Below, piece by piece: positions 45,324 through 55,463 of a stretch of 64,000 nt of DNA (position 1 is its first letter; each line of letters begins with the position of its first letter). The stretch is taken from the NCBI RefSeq assembly GCF_027460065.1, contig NZ_JAPYZZ010000012.1, positions 1 through 64,000 on the forward strand, written 5' to 3'. The notes beneath the pieces were generated by a model. The model was not told the DNA's origin, did no database searches, and worked only from the letters and a program-made list of their open reading frames with translations. This stretch comes from Martinezella rhizogenes. Lineage in GTDB: Bacteria; Pseudomonadota; Alphaproteobacteria; Rhizobiales; Rhizobiaceae. A program made the position numbers and the translations under genes.

Positions 45324-46519
45324 TGCCGCTGTTCCTGCAGCCTTACGACATAGGTGGTGAGAAGGGCGACAAGGCCGGTCGCCAGCATCACCAGAAGAAG
45401 TGGCCAGGTTCCGTCCTCCCTGGACAGGACCGAGGAGGCGAGTACCGAAAGGGCAGCACCGCCGCCGATGGTCATGGCGCCGCCGAGACCGGAGGCGGAA
45501 CCTGCCAGATGCGGCTGGACGCTGACCATGCCGGCATTGGCACTCGGCAGCGTGACGCCGTTGCCAACGCCGATCAGGGCAAGCGGTACGAAAAACGCAT
45601 AGGCGCTTTCGGCCCCGCCCGTTATCAGCGCGATGGCCGTGACGATGCCGGCGATGGCGATGACATTGCCCGACAGCATCATGCGGGTGATGCCGATCTG
45701 GCTGGCATAACGGCCGGAGACGAAATTGCCGAGCATGTAACCGCTGGCCATGAAAAAGAACTGCAGGCCGAGCATGGCGGGTGTCAGCCCGTAAAGCACG
45801 CTGCCAACGAAGGGCGCGCCACCGAGGAAGGAAAAGAACATGCCCGACGAGAAGGTCGAGGTCAGCGCATAACCCCAGAACAGCGGCGAGCGCAGAAGCT
45901 CCGGCCAGGCGTGGAACTGCTGCGCAAAGCTCGCCGACTTGCTTTGATTGGTTTCACCGAGATCGAACCAGGCGAGCACCAGAATGCCGGCGCCGAGAAG
46001 CGCAAGCAGCGCAAAGCTGGACTGCCAGCCGGAGAAGTCGTTCAGCAACCCGCCGACCGTGGGGCCGACCATCGGCACCACGGACATGCCCATGGTCACA
46101 TAACCGATCATCGAGGCTGCCTGTTCCATCGGCACCATGTCGCGCACGATGGCGCGGGCGAGCACGAAGCCGGAAACCACGGCCGCCTGCGCCACGCGCC
46201 CGATCATGAAGACGGTGATATCGGACGCCAGCATGCAGACCAGCGTGGCGGCGATCATGATGGCGATGCTGGCCAGCATCACCGGGCGGCGGCCGAAAAG
46301 ATCCGAGAGCGGGCCGATGACCAGTTGCAGCAAGGCGGTGGCGGCAAGATACCCCGACACGGCAAATTGCATCACCGCGTAATCGATCTCGAAATAGAGC
46401 GCCATGGCCGAAAGCGACGGCAAAAACAGGTTCATGCACAGCGCCGCGACGCCGGCGATGACGACAAGCGTGATGATATGGGGCGGGGTGGTCCGGTCGA
46501 GGAAACGGCTGCTCTTCAT
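45320..46519 (-). CDS. Bcr/CflA-type MFS drug efflux transporter
   Basis: A 399-residue, 12-helix major facilitator. The motif-A region [18 protein letters not shown] between helices 2 and 3 and [21 protein letters not shown] are characteristic of the DHA1 Bcr/CflA group (bicyclomycin, chloramphenicol). It is coupled to mobA by a four-base overlap, although its role in cofactor synthesis is doubtful. Confidence 0.88.
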   Translation of the reverse strand: MKSSRFLDRTTPPHIITLVVIAGVAALCMNLFLPSLSAMALYFEIDYAVMQFAVSGYLAATALLQLVIGPLSDLFGRRPVMLASIAIMIAATLVCMLASDITVFMIGRVAQAAVVSGFVLARAIVRDMVPMEQAASMIGYVTMGMSVVPMVGPTVGGLLNDFSGWQSSFALLALLGAGILVLAWFDLGETNQSKSASFAQQFHAWPELLRSPLFWGYALTSTFSSGMFFSFLGGAPFVGSVLYGLTPAMLGLQFFFMASGYMLGNFVSGRYASQIGITRMMLSGNVIAIAGIVTAIALITGGAESAYAFFVPLALIGVGNGVTLPSANAGMVSVQPHLAGSASGLGGAMTIGGGAALSVLASSVLSREDGTWPLLLVMLATGLVALLTTYVVRLQEQRQ

Positions 46520-46520
46520 G

Positions 46521-47489
46521 CTATTCTCCCGCCTCTTCCGTTACGGTAGCTTTCGCAACGGAAGCTGGCCGCACGGTGGTTGCGGCCGTGGGTGTTGCGG
46601 CTGCGCGCTTGGCTATCTGCGAGCGTTTGCGCAGGCTTTCACGATAGAAGGTATAAAGGCCGGAACCGATGACGATCATGGCGCCGATGATGGTGTAGCT
46701 GTCGATCTTTTCGTTGAAGAAGAACACGCCGATCATGAAACCCCAGAGCAGGCCGGTGTAACGGAAGGGTGCGACGAAGGAAATCTCGCCCGTTCGCATC
46801 GACAGGATGATGGCCTGATAACCGACCAGCACCAGAATGGCCGAACCGGCCAGATGCGACACGATGGTAAAATTCATCGGCTGCCAGCCGCCGAATGGCA
46901 CGATCAGAAGCCCGCCCACCGCCATGTTGACGAAGGCGGTGATGACGGTGATGGCGAGTGACGGCACATCGGCATACATTTTCCGGGTCAGGAGATCACG
47001 CGCGGCGGTGACGGCGAGCGATGCGACGACCAGCAGCGCCCCCGGCGTGAAGCCTTCAGGACCCGGCCTGATGATGACGAGCACACCGATGAAACCGACG
47101 ATGATGGCCACCCAGCGCCGCCAGCCGACCGGCTCGCGCAGGAAAAGTGCGGCCCCCAGCGTCACCACCAGCGGCAGGGATTGCAGGATGGCCGATGCGT
47201 TGGAAAACTCGATGAGGCCGAGCGCCGTCAGATAAAGAACGGCGGCTGTCACCTCGCAGAGACAGCGCAGGATGATGATGGGCCGCAGCAGGGTCTTCAG
47301 CGGCCGCAGCGCGCCGAAATGCCGGGCGGCGATATAGATCAGCACCACGGTCATGATGCCGCGGACGAACATGATCTGGCCGGTGTTGATGTAGGGGGTG
47401 ACGGACTTCGTCAGCGCATCATTGGCCGTGAAGCTTGCCATGGCGAGCGCCATGAAAAGTGCGCCGCGCGTATTGTCCGTCAATGCCAT
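46521..47489 (-). CDS. DMT-superfamily (EamA) transporter
   Basis: A 322-residue, 10-helix protein with two EamA repeats (GALFMALAMASFTANDALTKS... and SLAVTAARDLLTRKMYADVP...). The cytosolic Ala/Thr/Lys-rich tail is from SLRKRSQIAKRAA. Substrate unknown (a metabolite or amino acid is typical). The start MALTDNTRG at 47489 follows GGGA; the longer frame is not homologous. Its stop is 1 bp from the MFS start, so they are one operon. Confidence 0.87.
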   Translation of the reverse strand: MALTDNTRGALFMALAMASFTANDALTKSVTPYINTGQIMFVRGIMTVVLIYIAARHFGALRPLKTLLRPIIILRCLCEVTAAVLYLTALGLIEFSNASAILQSLPLVVTLGAALFLREPVGWRRWVAIIVGFIGVLVIIRPGPEGFTPGALLVVASLAVTAARDLLTRKMYADVPSLAITVITAFVNMAVGGLLIVPFGGWQPMNFTIVSHLAGSAILVLVGYQAIILSMRTGEISFVAPFRYTGLLWGFMIGVFFFNEKIDSYTIIGAMIVIGSGLYTFYRESLRKRSQIAKRAAATPTAATTVRPASVAKATVTEEAGE

Positions 47490-47656
47490 TCCCAAATATC
47501 CCAGACCATGCGCGGTATCCGCCGCCCTTGCCGGGCGATGTGGGCAACCTATCGGGCACGACCACGCATTCCTCCATGCATAGAGACGTGGCACGGTAGA
47601 GCTAGCAATTCAACCGTTTATATGGGTGGGTGGGCGAGAAAGAAGTTCAGCCGACC

Positions 47657-48706
47657 TCAGCCGCCGGTCACGCTCATATGGCGGGCGACGGCGGGGCGCT
47701 TGTGGGTCCGGTCGATGATGAAATCATGCCCCTTCGGCTTGCGCAGCAGCGCTTCGTCGATGGCGGCGGAAAGATAGGCGTCACTGTCGGAAGCGCGCAG
47801 CGCCGTGCGCAGATCGGCGGCATCGTCCTGGCCGAGACACATATAAAGCGTGCCGGTGCAGGTGAGGCGGACGCGGTTGCAGCTTTCGCAGAAATTATGG
47901 GTCATCGGCGTGATGAAGCCCAGCCTGCCGCCGGTTTCCTTCACCGTCACGTAACGGGCGGGGCCGCCAGTCTGGTAGTCGCTGTCGATAAGGGTGAAGT
48001 TCTGCTCGAGATCGGCGCGCAGCTTTGAGAGCGGCAGATAGCGGTCGGTGCGGTCTTCCTCGATTTCGCCCATCGGCATGGTTTCAATGACAGTCAGGTC
48101 CATGCCGCGGCCATGGGCAAAGCGCATCAGCTCGGGCATTTCGGCGTCGTTGAAATCCTTCAGCGCCACCGCATTCAGCTTGACCTTGATGCCCGCTGCC
48201 TGTGCGGCATCGAGCCCTTCCATGACCCGGTCGATATCGCCCCAGCGGGTAATCTGGCGGAATTTATCCCGGTCGAGCGTATCGAGCGAGACATTGATGC
48301 GGCGCACGCCGCAATCGGCAAGCTCGCCGGCGAATTTCGCAAGCTGCGAGCCGTTTGTGGTCAGCGTCAGTTCGTCGAGCGTGCCGCTTTGTACATGGCG
48401 GCCAAGGTTCCTCACCAGCGACATGATGTTCTTGCGCACCAGCGGCTCGCCGCCGGTCAGCCGCAATTTGCGCACGCCGCGCGTTATGAAGACGGAACAG
48501 AGCCGGTCGAGTTCTTCGAGCGTCAGCAGATCCTTCTTCGGCAGGAAGGTCATGTGCTCGGACATGCAGTAGGTGCAGCGGAAATCGCAGCGATCGGTCA
48601 CGGAGACGCGCAGATAGGTGATGGCGCGGCCGAAAGGGTCCACCATCGGGGCGTTGTTTTCCGTCAGGGTTTTCGCTTTTTCAAGCAAGCCGGAAAAACC
48701 GTTCAC
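47657..48706 (-). CDS. moaA: GTP 3',8-cyclase MoaA
   Basis: A 349-residue radical-SAM enzyme for the first step of molybdenum cofactor synthesis. The N-terminal cluster is [13 protein letters not shown] (CxxxCxxC). The C-terminal second 4Fe-4S site is in [19 protein letters not shown]. It ends with the required Gly-Gly (SVTGG). Divergent from the DUF971 gene. Confidence 0.96.
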   Translation of the reverse strand: MNGFSGLLEKAKTLTENNAPMVDPFGRAITYLRVSVTDRCDFRCTYCMSEHMTFLPKKDLLTLEELDRLCSVFITRGVRKLRLTGGEPLVRKNIMSLVRNLGRHVQSGTLDELTLTTNGSQLAKFAGELADCGVRRINVSLDTLDRDKFRQITRWGDIDRVMEGLDAAQAAGIKVKLNAVALKDFNDAEMPELMRFAHGRGMDLTVIETMPMGEIEEDRTDRYLPLSKLRADLEQNFTLIDSDYQTGGPARYVTVKETGGRLGFITPMTHNFCESCNRVRLTCTGTLYMCLGQDDAADLRTALRASDSDAYLSAAIDEALLRKPKGHDFIIDRTHKRPAVARHMSVTGG

Positions 48707-48838
48707 GTCTCCATCCTCATCGCGTCACGCGCCGGACACACGGGGCCGACTATGTGGCCTATAGCTGATGTAGTGGCTTGCCTATCGTGAGGCAAGTCCG
48801 TAATTCTGACGCATATGACGAGCGTGCGGAAGTGAAAA

Positions 48839-49207
48839 ATGAGTGATGCCTGGCCGACCGAGCTGCTTGTGTCGAAAGACCGGCGTGAATTGACCGTTTC
48901 CTTCGACGATGGAAGCATTTACCGGCTTGGTGCCGAGATGCTGCGTGTGCTTTCGCCCTCGGCGGAAGTACAGGGCCATGGGCCGGGACAAAAGGTCACG
49001 GTGCCCGGAAAACGCGATGTCACGATCCGTTCGATGGTCGCGACAGGCAATTACGCGGTGCGCATCGTTTTCGACGATGGCCACGACAGCGGCATCTACA
49101 CCTGGAAATATCTGAAGGAGCTGGGTGAAACCGGCGACGCGCTGTTTGCCGATTATGAGCGGCAGCTTGCGGAGAAGGGCTTGAGCAGGGAGCCGCGCTC
49201 CCGGTAA
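48839..49207 (+). CDS. DUF971 (GBBH-like N-terminal domain) protein
   Basis: A 122-residue protein. WPTELLVSKDRRELTVSFDDGSIYRLGAEMLRVLSPSAE and YAVRIVFDDGHDSGIYTWKYLKELG match DUF971, a small fold related to the N-terminus of gamma-butyrobetaine hydroxylase. Relatives occur near Fe-S maintenance (Mrp/ApbC) or cofactor genes, consistent with moaA next to it, but the role here is unproven. GGAAGTG precedes the ATG. Confidence 0.88.
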   Translation: MSDAWPTELLVSKDRRELTVSFDDGSIYRLGAEMLRVLSPSAEVQGHGPGQKVTVPGKRDVTIRSMVATGNYAVRIVFDDGHDSGIYTWKYLKELGETGDALFADYERQLAEKGLSREPRSR

Positions 49208-49214
49208 GCGCCTA

Positions 49215-49341
49215 CCTCCCTCATTCCTGTGCTTGTCACAGGAATCCAGCCGACGCACGTCCGTGCGGCGAAAAAGAGTCTTCTCCAGCCCAACGACTTG
49301 GGCTGACTGGATTCCTGTCACAAGCACAGGAATGAGGGAGG
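49215..49341. repeat. REP-like inverted repeat, TCCTGTG-stem family, copy A2
   Basis: A 127-bp element with ~37-bp arms. The right arm has one change (CTGTCACAAG for CTGTGACAAG). The spacer (GCCGCACGGACG-like part first, then GCCCAACGACTTGGGC) is inverted relative to A1. It lies between the DUF971 gene and the antiporter gene. Confidence 0.85.
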
Positions 49342-49495
49342 GAGCGCGGGACATCTGAAGCACCATGTCCCGGTAGCAACTAACCCGTTGAATCCTCGCT
49401 CTGTCCCCGACGAAAATCGTTTTCGCTTTTCACGCCGATGCGCTAGGAAGTGAGGGAGGGAACACCCTCGTATAATCAATTCAGCGGGGTGGCGT

Positions 49496-51307
49496 GTGGC
49501 TGTAGAAGCGAACGGAAATGATCTGGCCCAGGTGGTCGTGCTTTTGGCGGCGGGCGTTATCGCTGCGCCGATCTTCAAGCGCATCGGCCTCGGCTCGGTG
49601 CTGGGTTATCTGGCCGCCGGCCTCGTGATCGGGCCTTACGGTCTCGGTTTCTTTTCCGATTCGCAGGCGATCCTGCACATAGCCGAACTGGGCGTGGTGA
49701 TGTTCCTGTTCATCATCGGCCTTGAAATGCAGCCCTCGCGGTTGTGGTCGATGCGGCAGGATATTTTCGGGCTGGGCGCATTGCAGGTGCTGGTCTGCAT
49801 GGGCGGCCTGACGCTGGTGGGTGTCAGCCTCGGCTTTCCGGTCATCATGTCCTTCGTAGCCGGTACCGGTTTCGTCCTGACCTCGACGGCGATCGTCATG
49901 CAGATGCTGCAGGAACGCAACAGCATGTCGAGCCTGAAAGGGCAGCGCATCATCGCCATCCTGCTGTTCGAGGACCTCGCCATCGTGCCGCTCTTGGCGC
50001 TTGTCGCCTTTCTCGGTTCGGGCGGGGAACATGTGACCGCCTCGGAGCGCTGGCTTTCGATCGGCATCGCGCTTGCCGCCGTCGGTGCGCTCATCCTTGC
50101 CGGGCGTTATCTGCTCAACCCGTTCTTCCGCCTGCTGGCGGCCTCCGGCGCACGCGAGGTGATGACAGCCGCGGCGTTGCTGGTGGTGCTGGGCTCGGCG
50201 CTCTTGATGCAGGTCAGCGGGCTTTCCATGGCCATGGGAGCCTTTCTGGCCGGCGTGCTGCTCTCGGAATCCTCCTTCCGCCATCAGCTGGAAGCGGATA
50301 TCGAGCCGTTTCGCGGCATTCTGCTCGGCCTGTTTTTCCTTGGCGTCGGCATGGCGATCGATCTTGCCGTCATCGCCGCCAACTGGCAGCTCGTGGTCGT
50401 CAGCGTCGCGGGCTACATGCTGCTGAAAGCCTTCCTGATCTATGGCGTGGCGCGGGCGCTCGGCACCACCAGGCGTGAGAGCCTGGAACGGGCGGTGCTG
50501 ATGGCGCAGGGCGGCGAATTCGCCTTCGTGCTTTATTCCGCCGCCGTCAGTGCCGGCATTCTCGACCGGGAGGCCAACGCCATTCTGACGGCGACCATCA
50601 TCATCTCCATGGTGCTGACGCCGCTGATGGTCATCCTGCATGACCGGCTGGTGCCGGCGGCGGTTCCCAATACCGACGATCTCGATGTGCCTGAGAATGT
50701 CGAAGGCAGCATTCTCCTGATCGGCTTCGGGCGTTTCGGCCAGATCGTCAGTCAGCCGCTTCTGGCGCGCGGTTATACGCTGTCGCTGATCGACAAGGAT
50801 GCCGAGTTCGTGCGCGATGCGGCGGAATTCGGTTTCAAGGTCTATTATGGCGACGGCTCGCGGGCGGAAATCCTGCATGCCGCCGGTGCCAGCACGGCGC
50901 GGGCCGTGCTTATCTGCGTCGACGACAAGGAGGCGGCTGTCAGGATTGCGGAGATCGTCAAGCATGAGTTCCCGCTGGTTCCCGTCCTTGCCCGTGCCTA
51001 TGACCGCGGCCACGCGATCGATCTTCTGAAAGCCGGCGTCGACTACCAGATCCGCGAGACGCTGGAATCGGCGCTCAATTTCAGCGAGGAAGTGCTGGGC
51101 GCCATGGGCGAGGAACGGGAAGACGCTGCCCGCCTGGTGGAGGAATTCCGCGACCGCGACGAGGAGCGTTTCGCCATGGAGGTTGTCGGCGGCATCTATG
51201 CCGGCCGTTCGCTGATCCGCGGCAATGCCCAGCCGGCCGATCTCGTTGCCGCACGCACCGCGCGCGAGCGGGCGGAACGGGAAAAGGCGGAAGCGGCGGA
51301 AGAGTAG
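49496..51307 (+). CDS. CPA2-type cation:proton antiporter (KefB/YbaL-like) with TrkA-N domain
   Basis: A 603-residue membrane protein. The N-terminal ~385 residues form a Na+/H+ exchanger fold (e.g. GSVLGYLAAGLVIGPYGLGF, ELGVVMFLFIIGLEMQPSRLW, QGGEFAFVLYSAAVSAG). The C-terminal RCK/TrkA-N domain has the nucleotide motif LIGFGRFGQIVSQPLLARGY. It probably controls K+ or Na+ efflux against protons, gated by NAD(H) or glutathione adducts. Starts at GTG 49496 after GGGGTGG. The short highly charged tail (RERAEREKAEAAEE) is unusual. Confidence 0.92.
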   Translation: MAVEANGNDLAQVVVLLAAGVIAAPIFKRIGLGSVLGYLAAGLVIGPYGLGFFSDSQAILHIAELGVVMFLFIIGLEMQPSRLWSMRQDIFGLGALQVLVCMGGLTLVGVSLGFPVIMSFVAGTGFVLTSTAIVMQMLQERNSMSSLKGQRIIAILLFEDLAIVPLLALVAFLGSGGEHVTASERWLSIGIALAAVGALILAGRYLLNPFFRLLAASGAREVMTAAALLVVLGSALLMQVSGLSMAMGAFLAGVLLSESSFRHQLEADIEPFRGILLGLFFLGVGMAIDLAVIAANWQLVVVSVAGYMLLKAFLIYGVARALGTTRRESLERAVLMAQGGEFAFVLYSAAVSAGILDREANAILTATIIISMVLTPLMVILHDRLVPAAVPNTDDLDVPENVEGSILLIGFGRFGQIVSQPLLARGYTLSLIDKDAEFVRDAAEFGFKVYYGDGSRAEILHAAGASTARAVLICVDDKEAAVRIAEIVKHEFPLVPVLARAYDRGHAIDLLKAGVDYQIRETLESALNFSEEVLGAMGEEREDAARLVEEFRDRDEERFAMEVVGGIYAGRSLIRGNAQPADLVAARTARERAEREKAEAAEE

Positions 51308-51356
51308 GGGATTGCGCCTGTTGGCGGCGCAGCGTGATTTCGAGGGACTGACTGAC

Positions 51357-51965
51357 ATGACGATCATTCGCACGGTTGACGAACTGAAGGCCATTTATGA
51401 CGGCACGAGCGAAGCCTCGATCGCCAAGGTGACGGCGACGCTGACGGCGGAATACCGGCAGATGATCGAGGCATCGCCCTTTCTGGCATTGGCGACGGTG
51501 GGGCCTGAAGGCATGGACTGTTCGCCGCGGGGCGACAAGGGCGGCGTGGTGCGGGTGGCCGATGACAGGACCGTGCTCCTGCCGGACTGGCGCGGCAACA
51601 ACCGCGTCGATTCGCTTTTGAACATCGTGCGCGACCCGCGCGTGGCGCTGATGTTCCTGATCCCCGGTTCCAATACGACGATGCGCATCAATGGTCGCGC
51701 CGTGGTGTCCGTCGATGCCGAGCTGCTGCAGAGCTTCGAGATGGATGGCAAACATCCGCGCACGGTTATCGTGGTGACGATAAACGAGGTCTATTTCCAG
51801 TGCGCGCGCGCCTTGATGCGCTCGGAATTGTGGAACCCCGCCAATTTCGTTGACCCTGCCTCGCTTCCGACACCCGGCCTGCTGCTCAAGGCGGCGAAGG
51901 CAGAGTTCGATCAGGAGACCTATGATCGGGAATGGGCGGTGCGGGCGGCGAAGACCATGTGGTGA
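51357..51965 (+). CDS. pyridoxamine-5'-phosphate-oxidase-fold flavin/heme-binding family protein
   Basis: A 202-residue protein with the PPOX split-barrel: ASPFLALATVGPEGMDCSPRGDKGGVVRVADDRTVLLPDWRGNNRVDSLLNIVRDPRVALMFLIPG, then TTMRINGRAVVSVD. This is the MSMEG_1061-like subgroup, expected to bind FMN; substrate unknown. The ATG at 51357 follows GAGGGAC; the open frame upstream is the tail of the antiporter gene in another phase. It lies 49 bp after the antiporter gene, possibly cotranscribed. Confidence 0.88.
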   Translation: MTIIRTVDELKAIYDGTSEASIAKVTATLTAEYRQMIEASPFLALATVGPEGMDCSPRGDKGGVVRVADDRTVLLPDWRGNNRVDSLLNIVRDPRVALMFLIPGSNTTMRINGRAVVSVDAELLQSFEMDGKHPRTVIVVTINEVYFQCARALMRSELWNPANFVDPASLPTPGLLLKAAKAEFDQETYDREWAVRAAKTMW

Positions 51966-52022
51966 GGCATCAATTGCCGCACCAACAGGTTGGCACTTAA
52001 AGAGCATGCACTTGTGTCACCC

Positions 52023-52145
52023 CGCCCTCATTCCTGTGCTTGTCACAGGAATCCAGTCGCCGCGCGTCTGCGCGGCGGGAAGAGTCTCCTTAGCCCAAGG
52101 ACTTGGTCTGGCTGGATTCCTGTGACGAGCACAGGAATGAGGGCG
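52023..52145. repeat. REP-like inverted repeat, TCCTGTG-stem family, copy A3
   Basis: A 123-bp element. The arms are CGCCCTCAT, TCCTGTG, CTTGT, CACAGGA, ATCCAG, with one loop difference in the right arm (CTCGT). The spacer is in the same orientation as A2. It lies between the PPOX gene and dgcB, which converge. Confidence 0.85.
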
Positions 52146-52174
52146 TCAACGGAACGGCTGCTGCCCTCTAATTT

Positions 52175-53248
52175 TCACGTCCGATAAATCAGCCAGTTCT
52201 TGCCGGTATAATTGTTCTGCATGCCGTCCTCGTAAAAGACGGAACGGTTCCGGCCGGTTTCCTTGGCGTGGTAGAGCGCCGTATCGGCATGGCCGTAAAG
52301 CTCGCTGGGATTGGTGGCCCGTGCGGCAGAGGCGAAGCCGATCGAGATGGTGACCGTGCCGTAATCGGCGCCTGATCGCGAATTGCGGAAGGGCGTGCTT
52401 TCCAGCGACAGCCGGATGCGTTCGCACATCACCATCACCTCTTCCGGTGTGTTGCCATCGAGAATGATGGCAAATTCCTCGCCGCCGCTTCGGGCGACGA
52501 AACCATCCTTGCGCACATTGGCGCGGATGACGGAGGCGACGGTGGCAAGAATCTTGTCGCCGACCGGATGGCCGAACGTGTCGTTGATGCGCTTGAAGTG
52601 GTCGATATCCAGGAGGACGAGCGTGGTATATTGCAGGCCGATGGAGCTGTCATAAACCGAGGCAAGTCGGTCGTCGAAGGCCCGCCGGTTGGAGAGGCGC
52701 GTCAGCGAATCCGTATTGGCGATGCGCTTGTATTCATCGAGCTCGAGGCGCACCTGATGCATTTCCTCGGCATGGCGGTTGACGTCATTGAACGTCTTTT
52801 CGCCGTCGATGATTTTCGAACCGGTGGCCTCGGCCAGCAGCGAGATCGCATTTCTCAGAATATTGTTGCTGGCAGCGTTCTTGTCGTCGATGCGCTGGCG
52901 CGTTTCGCCGAGAATGCGATTGTAGTTCTCTATGGAGGATTGTTCGCGCCTCAGCGTGCCCAGCAGCGCCTCCAGTTCGCGCCGCAGTTTCTCCTGCGCA
53001 TCGTCGATGGAGCGGTTGGGATTGCCTTCGCCATAACGTGACGATAGCTCGTCCAGATCCTCCTGCGTGACCCGGTTTCCAAGTGCGGTCAGATCTTTCG
53101 TCAGCGCCGGGTTCGAGCCGATATAGGCTTCGTAAAACAGACTGTAATTACGCGGGATCGGCGAGACACCCATGCTCCGCATGGCATAGGCAATCTGCCC
53201 GGCAATGTCGGGCCCCGTGGTTTTGGGCGTGGATGCCGTGTTCATCAA
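52175..53248 (-). CDS. dgcB: GGDEF diguanylate cyclase, probably DgcB
   Basis: A 357-residue cytosolic protein. The N-terminal ~170 residues are helical with a conserved GQIAYAMRSMGVSPIPRNYSLFYEAYIG module. The C-terminal GGDEF domain has LLDIDHFKRINDTFGHPVGDKIL and the active-site motif SGGEEFAIIL, so it should make c-di-GMP. The inhibitory I-site (RxxD nine residues upstream) reads RKDG and lacks the Asp. The count of genes from exoR matches the spacing of remembered loci Atu1715 (exoR) and Atu1691 (dgcB), a cyclase that drives attachment and cellulose in A. fabrum. Confidence 0.88.
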   Translation of the reverse strand: MMNTASTPKTTGPDIAGQIAYAMRSMGVSPIPRNYSLFYEAYIGSNPALTKDLTALGNRVTQEDLDELSSRYGEGNPNRSIDDAQEKLRRELEALLGTLRREQSSIENYNRILGETRQRIDDKNAASNNILRNAISLLAEATGSKIIDGEKTFNDVNRHAEEMHQVRLELDEYKRIANTDSLTRLSNRRAFDDRLASVYDSSIGLQYTTLVLLDIDHFKRINDTFGHPVGDKILATVASVIRANVRKDGFVARSGGEEFAIILDGNTPEEVMVMCERIRLSLESTPFRNSRSGADYGTVTISIGFASAARATNPSELYGHADTALYHAKETGRNRSVFYEDGMQNNYTGKNWLIYRT

Positions 53249-53746
53249 GAAACTCCAGTGAGTCTGCTTATCGACTATGATTATTATTATACGAGCTGTT
53301 TTGGAAAGCTTAATTTATGGAAAACTAATTTCTGTTCCCTGAAATTTCTTTTTTGTCGATTTTTATCTTATTTAATTGATAATCATAAGTAATTTTCATT
53401 TTGTAGGATTTCCGTAGTTTTTGTCTCTACTGTTCGTCTTGGTGCCAGCATCGCATTTATTCTGTCAATCCCAATAACGGGATTCATCTGATTTATTTTG
53501 GCACAACAATATGGGAAGGTTTCCGGGTGACGGAAAGGGATGGCGCATTTTGAATTTGAGGAGACGACGCTTTCAGGTCGTTCTTTTTATCATTCGTGTC
53601 GAGATACAGGAATGTTACAGTTTTATCCGCGGTGTTCATGTCATGCGGAACGTGGTGAGTGCCTTTCTCTAAAGACGCGGCAACCATACGGTAAGATTTG
53701 GAAAAAGGGCCTGTTCATTGCGGGTCGAAATCTGGCCCGCTGACTG
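53249..53746. other. AT-rich gene-free region upstream of dgcB
   Basis: About 500 bp, clearly AT-richer than the flanks (notably 53260-53420). Short open frames on both strands (53493-53687 minus, 53540-53743 plus) lack ribosome sites and family features. It probably holds the dgcB promoter and leader. Confidence 0.5.
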
Positions 53747-54964
53747 TCAGGGCTTCAGCCTTATAACCGGGCATATCGCCCCGGGCGCTGCCTCCGGCGC
53801 ATGCGGCGGGCGCACGATCAGGCCATCGGAATGGGCCAATATCTTCATCATGGATGAATCCTGCTTCGCATAGGCTTCCGCCACCAAGGCACCATCTTCG
53901 TCCGTGCTGAAACGGGCGCGCAGATAGTCCTGCCGATGGTCATTGGCTTTCAGCGGTGTCGCGGTGCGGGCCGTCGTGCTGCGCTCCAGCGGCGCGCGGC
54001 GCGCGATCCTGCGGATCAGCGGCTCCAGAAAAAGCAGGCCGCAGACGAGGCTTGCGACCGGGTTTCCGGGCAGGCCGAGAACCTGCATGCTGCCGATCGC
54101 GCCGACCATCAGCGGTTTTCCCGGACGCATGGCGATGCGCCAGAAATCGAGCTGCATACCTTCCGCCTTCAGGGCCGCCTGCACCAGATCATGGTCGCCA
54201 ACGGAAGCGCCGCCAAGCGTCACCAGCACATCCACCCCGGCCGCAACGGCCTTGCCGATGGCGGCGCGGATCAGCGTGTCGTCATCGGCGATGATGCCGA
54301 GGTCGAGAATATCGGCCCCCGCCTGACGGGCGAGGGCTGCGACGCCAAAAGTGTTGGAGGCGATGATCTGGGCCGGGTTCGGCGCGCTTCCCGGCGGCAG
54401 CAATTCGTCACCGGTGGCAAGAATGGCGATGCGTGGCCTGCGATAGACGGAGAGCGCCGCGTGGTTCATCGCCGCCGCAAGCGTCAGGTCGGTGAAACCG
54501 AGTTCACGCCCGGCTTGCAGAACCGTTTCGCCCTGCGCAAAATCCTGCCCGCGCGGGCGAATGTGTCTTCCGGCGGTGACTTCGAAGGTGGTGCGGATCT
54601 TGCCGCCTTCCAGCACTTCCGCATCTTCCTGAATGAGGATGGTATCGGCTCCCTCAGGCACGGGCGCGCCGGTGAAGATGCGCACTGCTTCGCCTTCACC
54701 TAGAATGCCGGTAAAGGCATGGCCGGCAGCCGCCTGGCCGATGACGGTCAGGACCGAGCCGATTTCAGATGCATCGACGCTGCGCAGCGCGTAACCATCC
54801 ATGGCGGAGGCGTCAAAAGGCGGCTGGGTGAGGCGCGCCGCCAGATCGGCCGAGAGGACGCGGCCATCACATTCGGCAAGCGGCAGGGTCTCGCTGTCCG
54901 TTACCGGAGCTGCTGCTTCCAGAAGGCGTTTAATGGCCTCTTCCACAGGCAGCAGCGGTTTCAT
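53747..54964 (-). CDS. moeA: molybdopterin molybdenumtransferase MoeA
   Basis: A 405-residue enzyme inserting molybdate into adenylated molybdopterin. Family motifs are [16 protein letters not shown], the MoCF domain with [12 protein letters not shown] and [13 protein letters not shown], and the [14 protein letters not shown]...[11 protein letters not shown] stretch. The ATG at 54964 directly abuts the moaC stop (54965), so it is the last gene of the trpD-trpC-moaC-moeA run. Confidence 0.95.
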   Translation of the reverse strand: MKPLLPVEEAIKRLLEAAAPVTDSETLPLAECDGRVLSADLAARLTQPPFDASAMDGYALRSVDASEIGSVLTVIGQAAAGHAFTGILGEGEAVRIFTGAPVPEGADTILIQEDAEVLEGGKIRTTFEVTAGRHIRPRGQDFAQGETVLQAGRELGFTDLTLAAAMNHAALSVYRRPRIAILATGDELLPPGSAPNPAQIIASNTFGVAALARQAGADILDLGIIADDDTLIRAAIGKAVAAGVDVLVTLGGASVGDHDLVQAALKAEGMQLDFWRIAMRPGKPLMVGAIGSMQVLGLPGNPVASLVCGLLFLEPLIRRIARRAPLERSTTARTATPLKANDHRQDYLRARFSTDEDGALVAEAYAKQDSSMMKILAHSDGLIVRPPHAPEAAPGAICPVIRLKP

Positions 54965-55456
54965 TCAGCTCTCCTGCCGGCGAAAATCACCGGATTTGCC
55001 GCCGCTTTTTTCGAGCAGGCGGATATTGACGATTTCCATCGCCTTGTCGGCGGCTTTCGCCATGTCGTAGATCGTCAGGCAGGCGATGGAGACGGCGGTC
55101 AGCGCTTCCATTTCCACGCCGGTCTTGCCCGACAGTTTCACCATGGCCTCGACCCGCAGGCCGGGCAGGGTGGTGTCTTCGGTGATGTCCACCGCAACCT
55201 TGGTCAGCATCAGCGGGTGACAAAGCGGGATAAGATTGGCCGTCTGTTTGGCGGCCATAATGCCGGCCAACCGGGCGGTGCCGATGACATCGCCCTTCTT
55301 AGCGTTGCCGTCGCGGATGAGCGCCAGCGTCTCCGGCTTCATCTTCACGAAACCTTCGGCGACGGCGACACGGACCGTTTCGGCCTTGTCGCCGACATCG
55401 ACCATATGCGCTTCGCCGCTGGCATCGATATGGGTGAGCTTTTGGCCATCGCTCAT
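54965..55456 (-). CDS. moaC: cyclic pyranopterin monophosphate synthase MoaC
   Basis: A 163-residue enzyme that, after MoaA, forms cPMP. Conserved blocks are [34 protein letters not shown] and [26 protein letters not shown] (catalytic Lys and Asp). It begins 7 bp after trpC ends and abuts moeA. Confidence 0.96.
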   Translation of the reverse strand: MSDGQKLTHIDASGEAHMVDVGDKAETVRVAVAEGFVKMKPETLALIRDGNAKKGDVIGTARLAGIMAAKQTANLIPLCHPLMLTKVAVDITEDTTLPGLRVEAMVKLSGKTGVEMEALTAVSIACLTIYDMAKAADKAMEIVNIRLLEKSGGKSGDFRRQES

Positions 55457-55463
55457 TGGCGCA

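Noticed and set aside
53493-53743. Two short open frames (minus 53493-53687, plus 53540-53743) upstream of dgcB
   Set aside because: They overlap each other, lack ribosome sites and show no coding bias.
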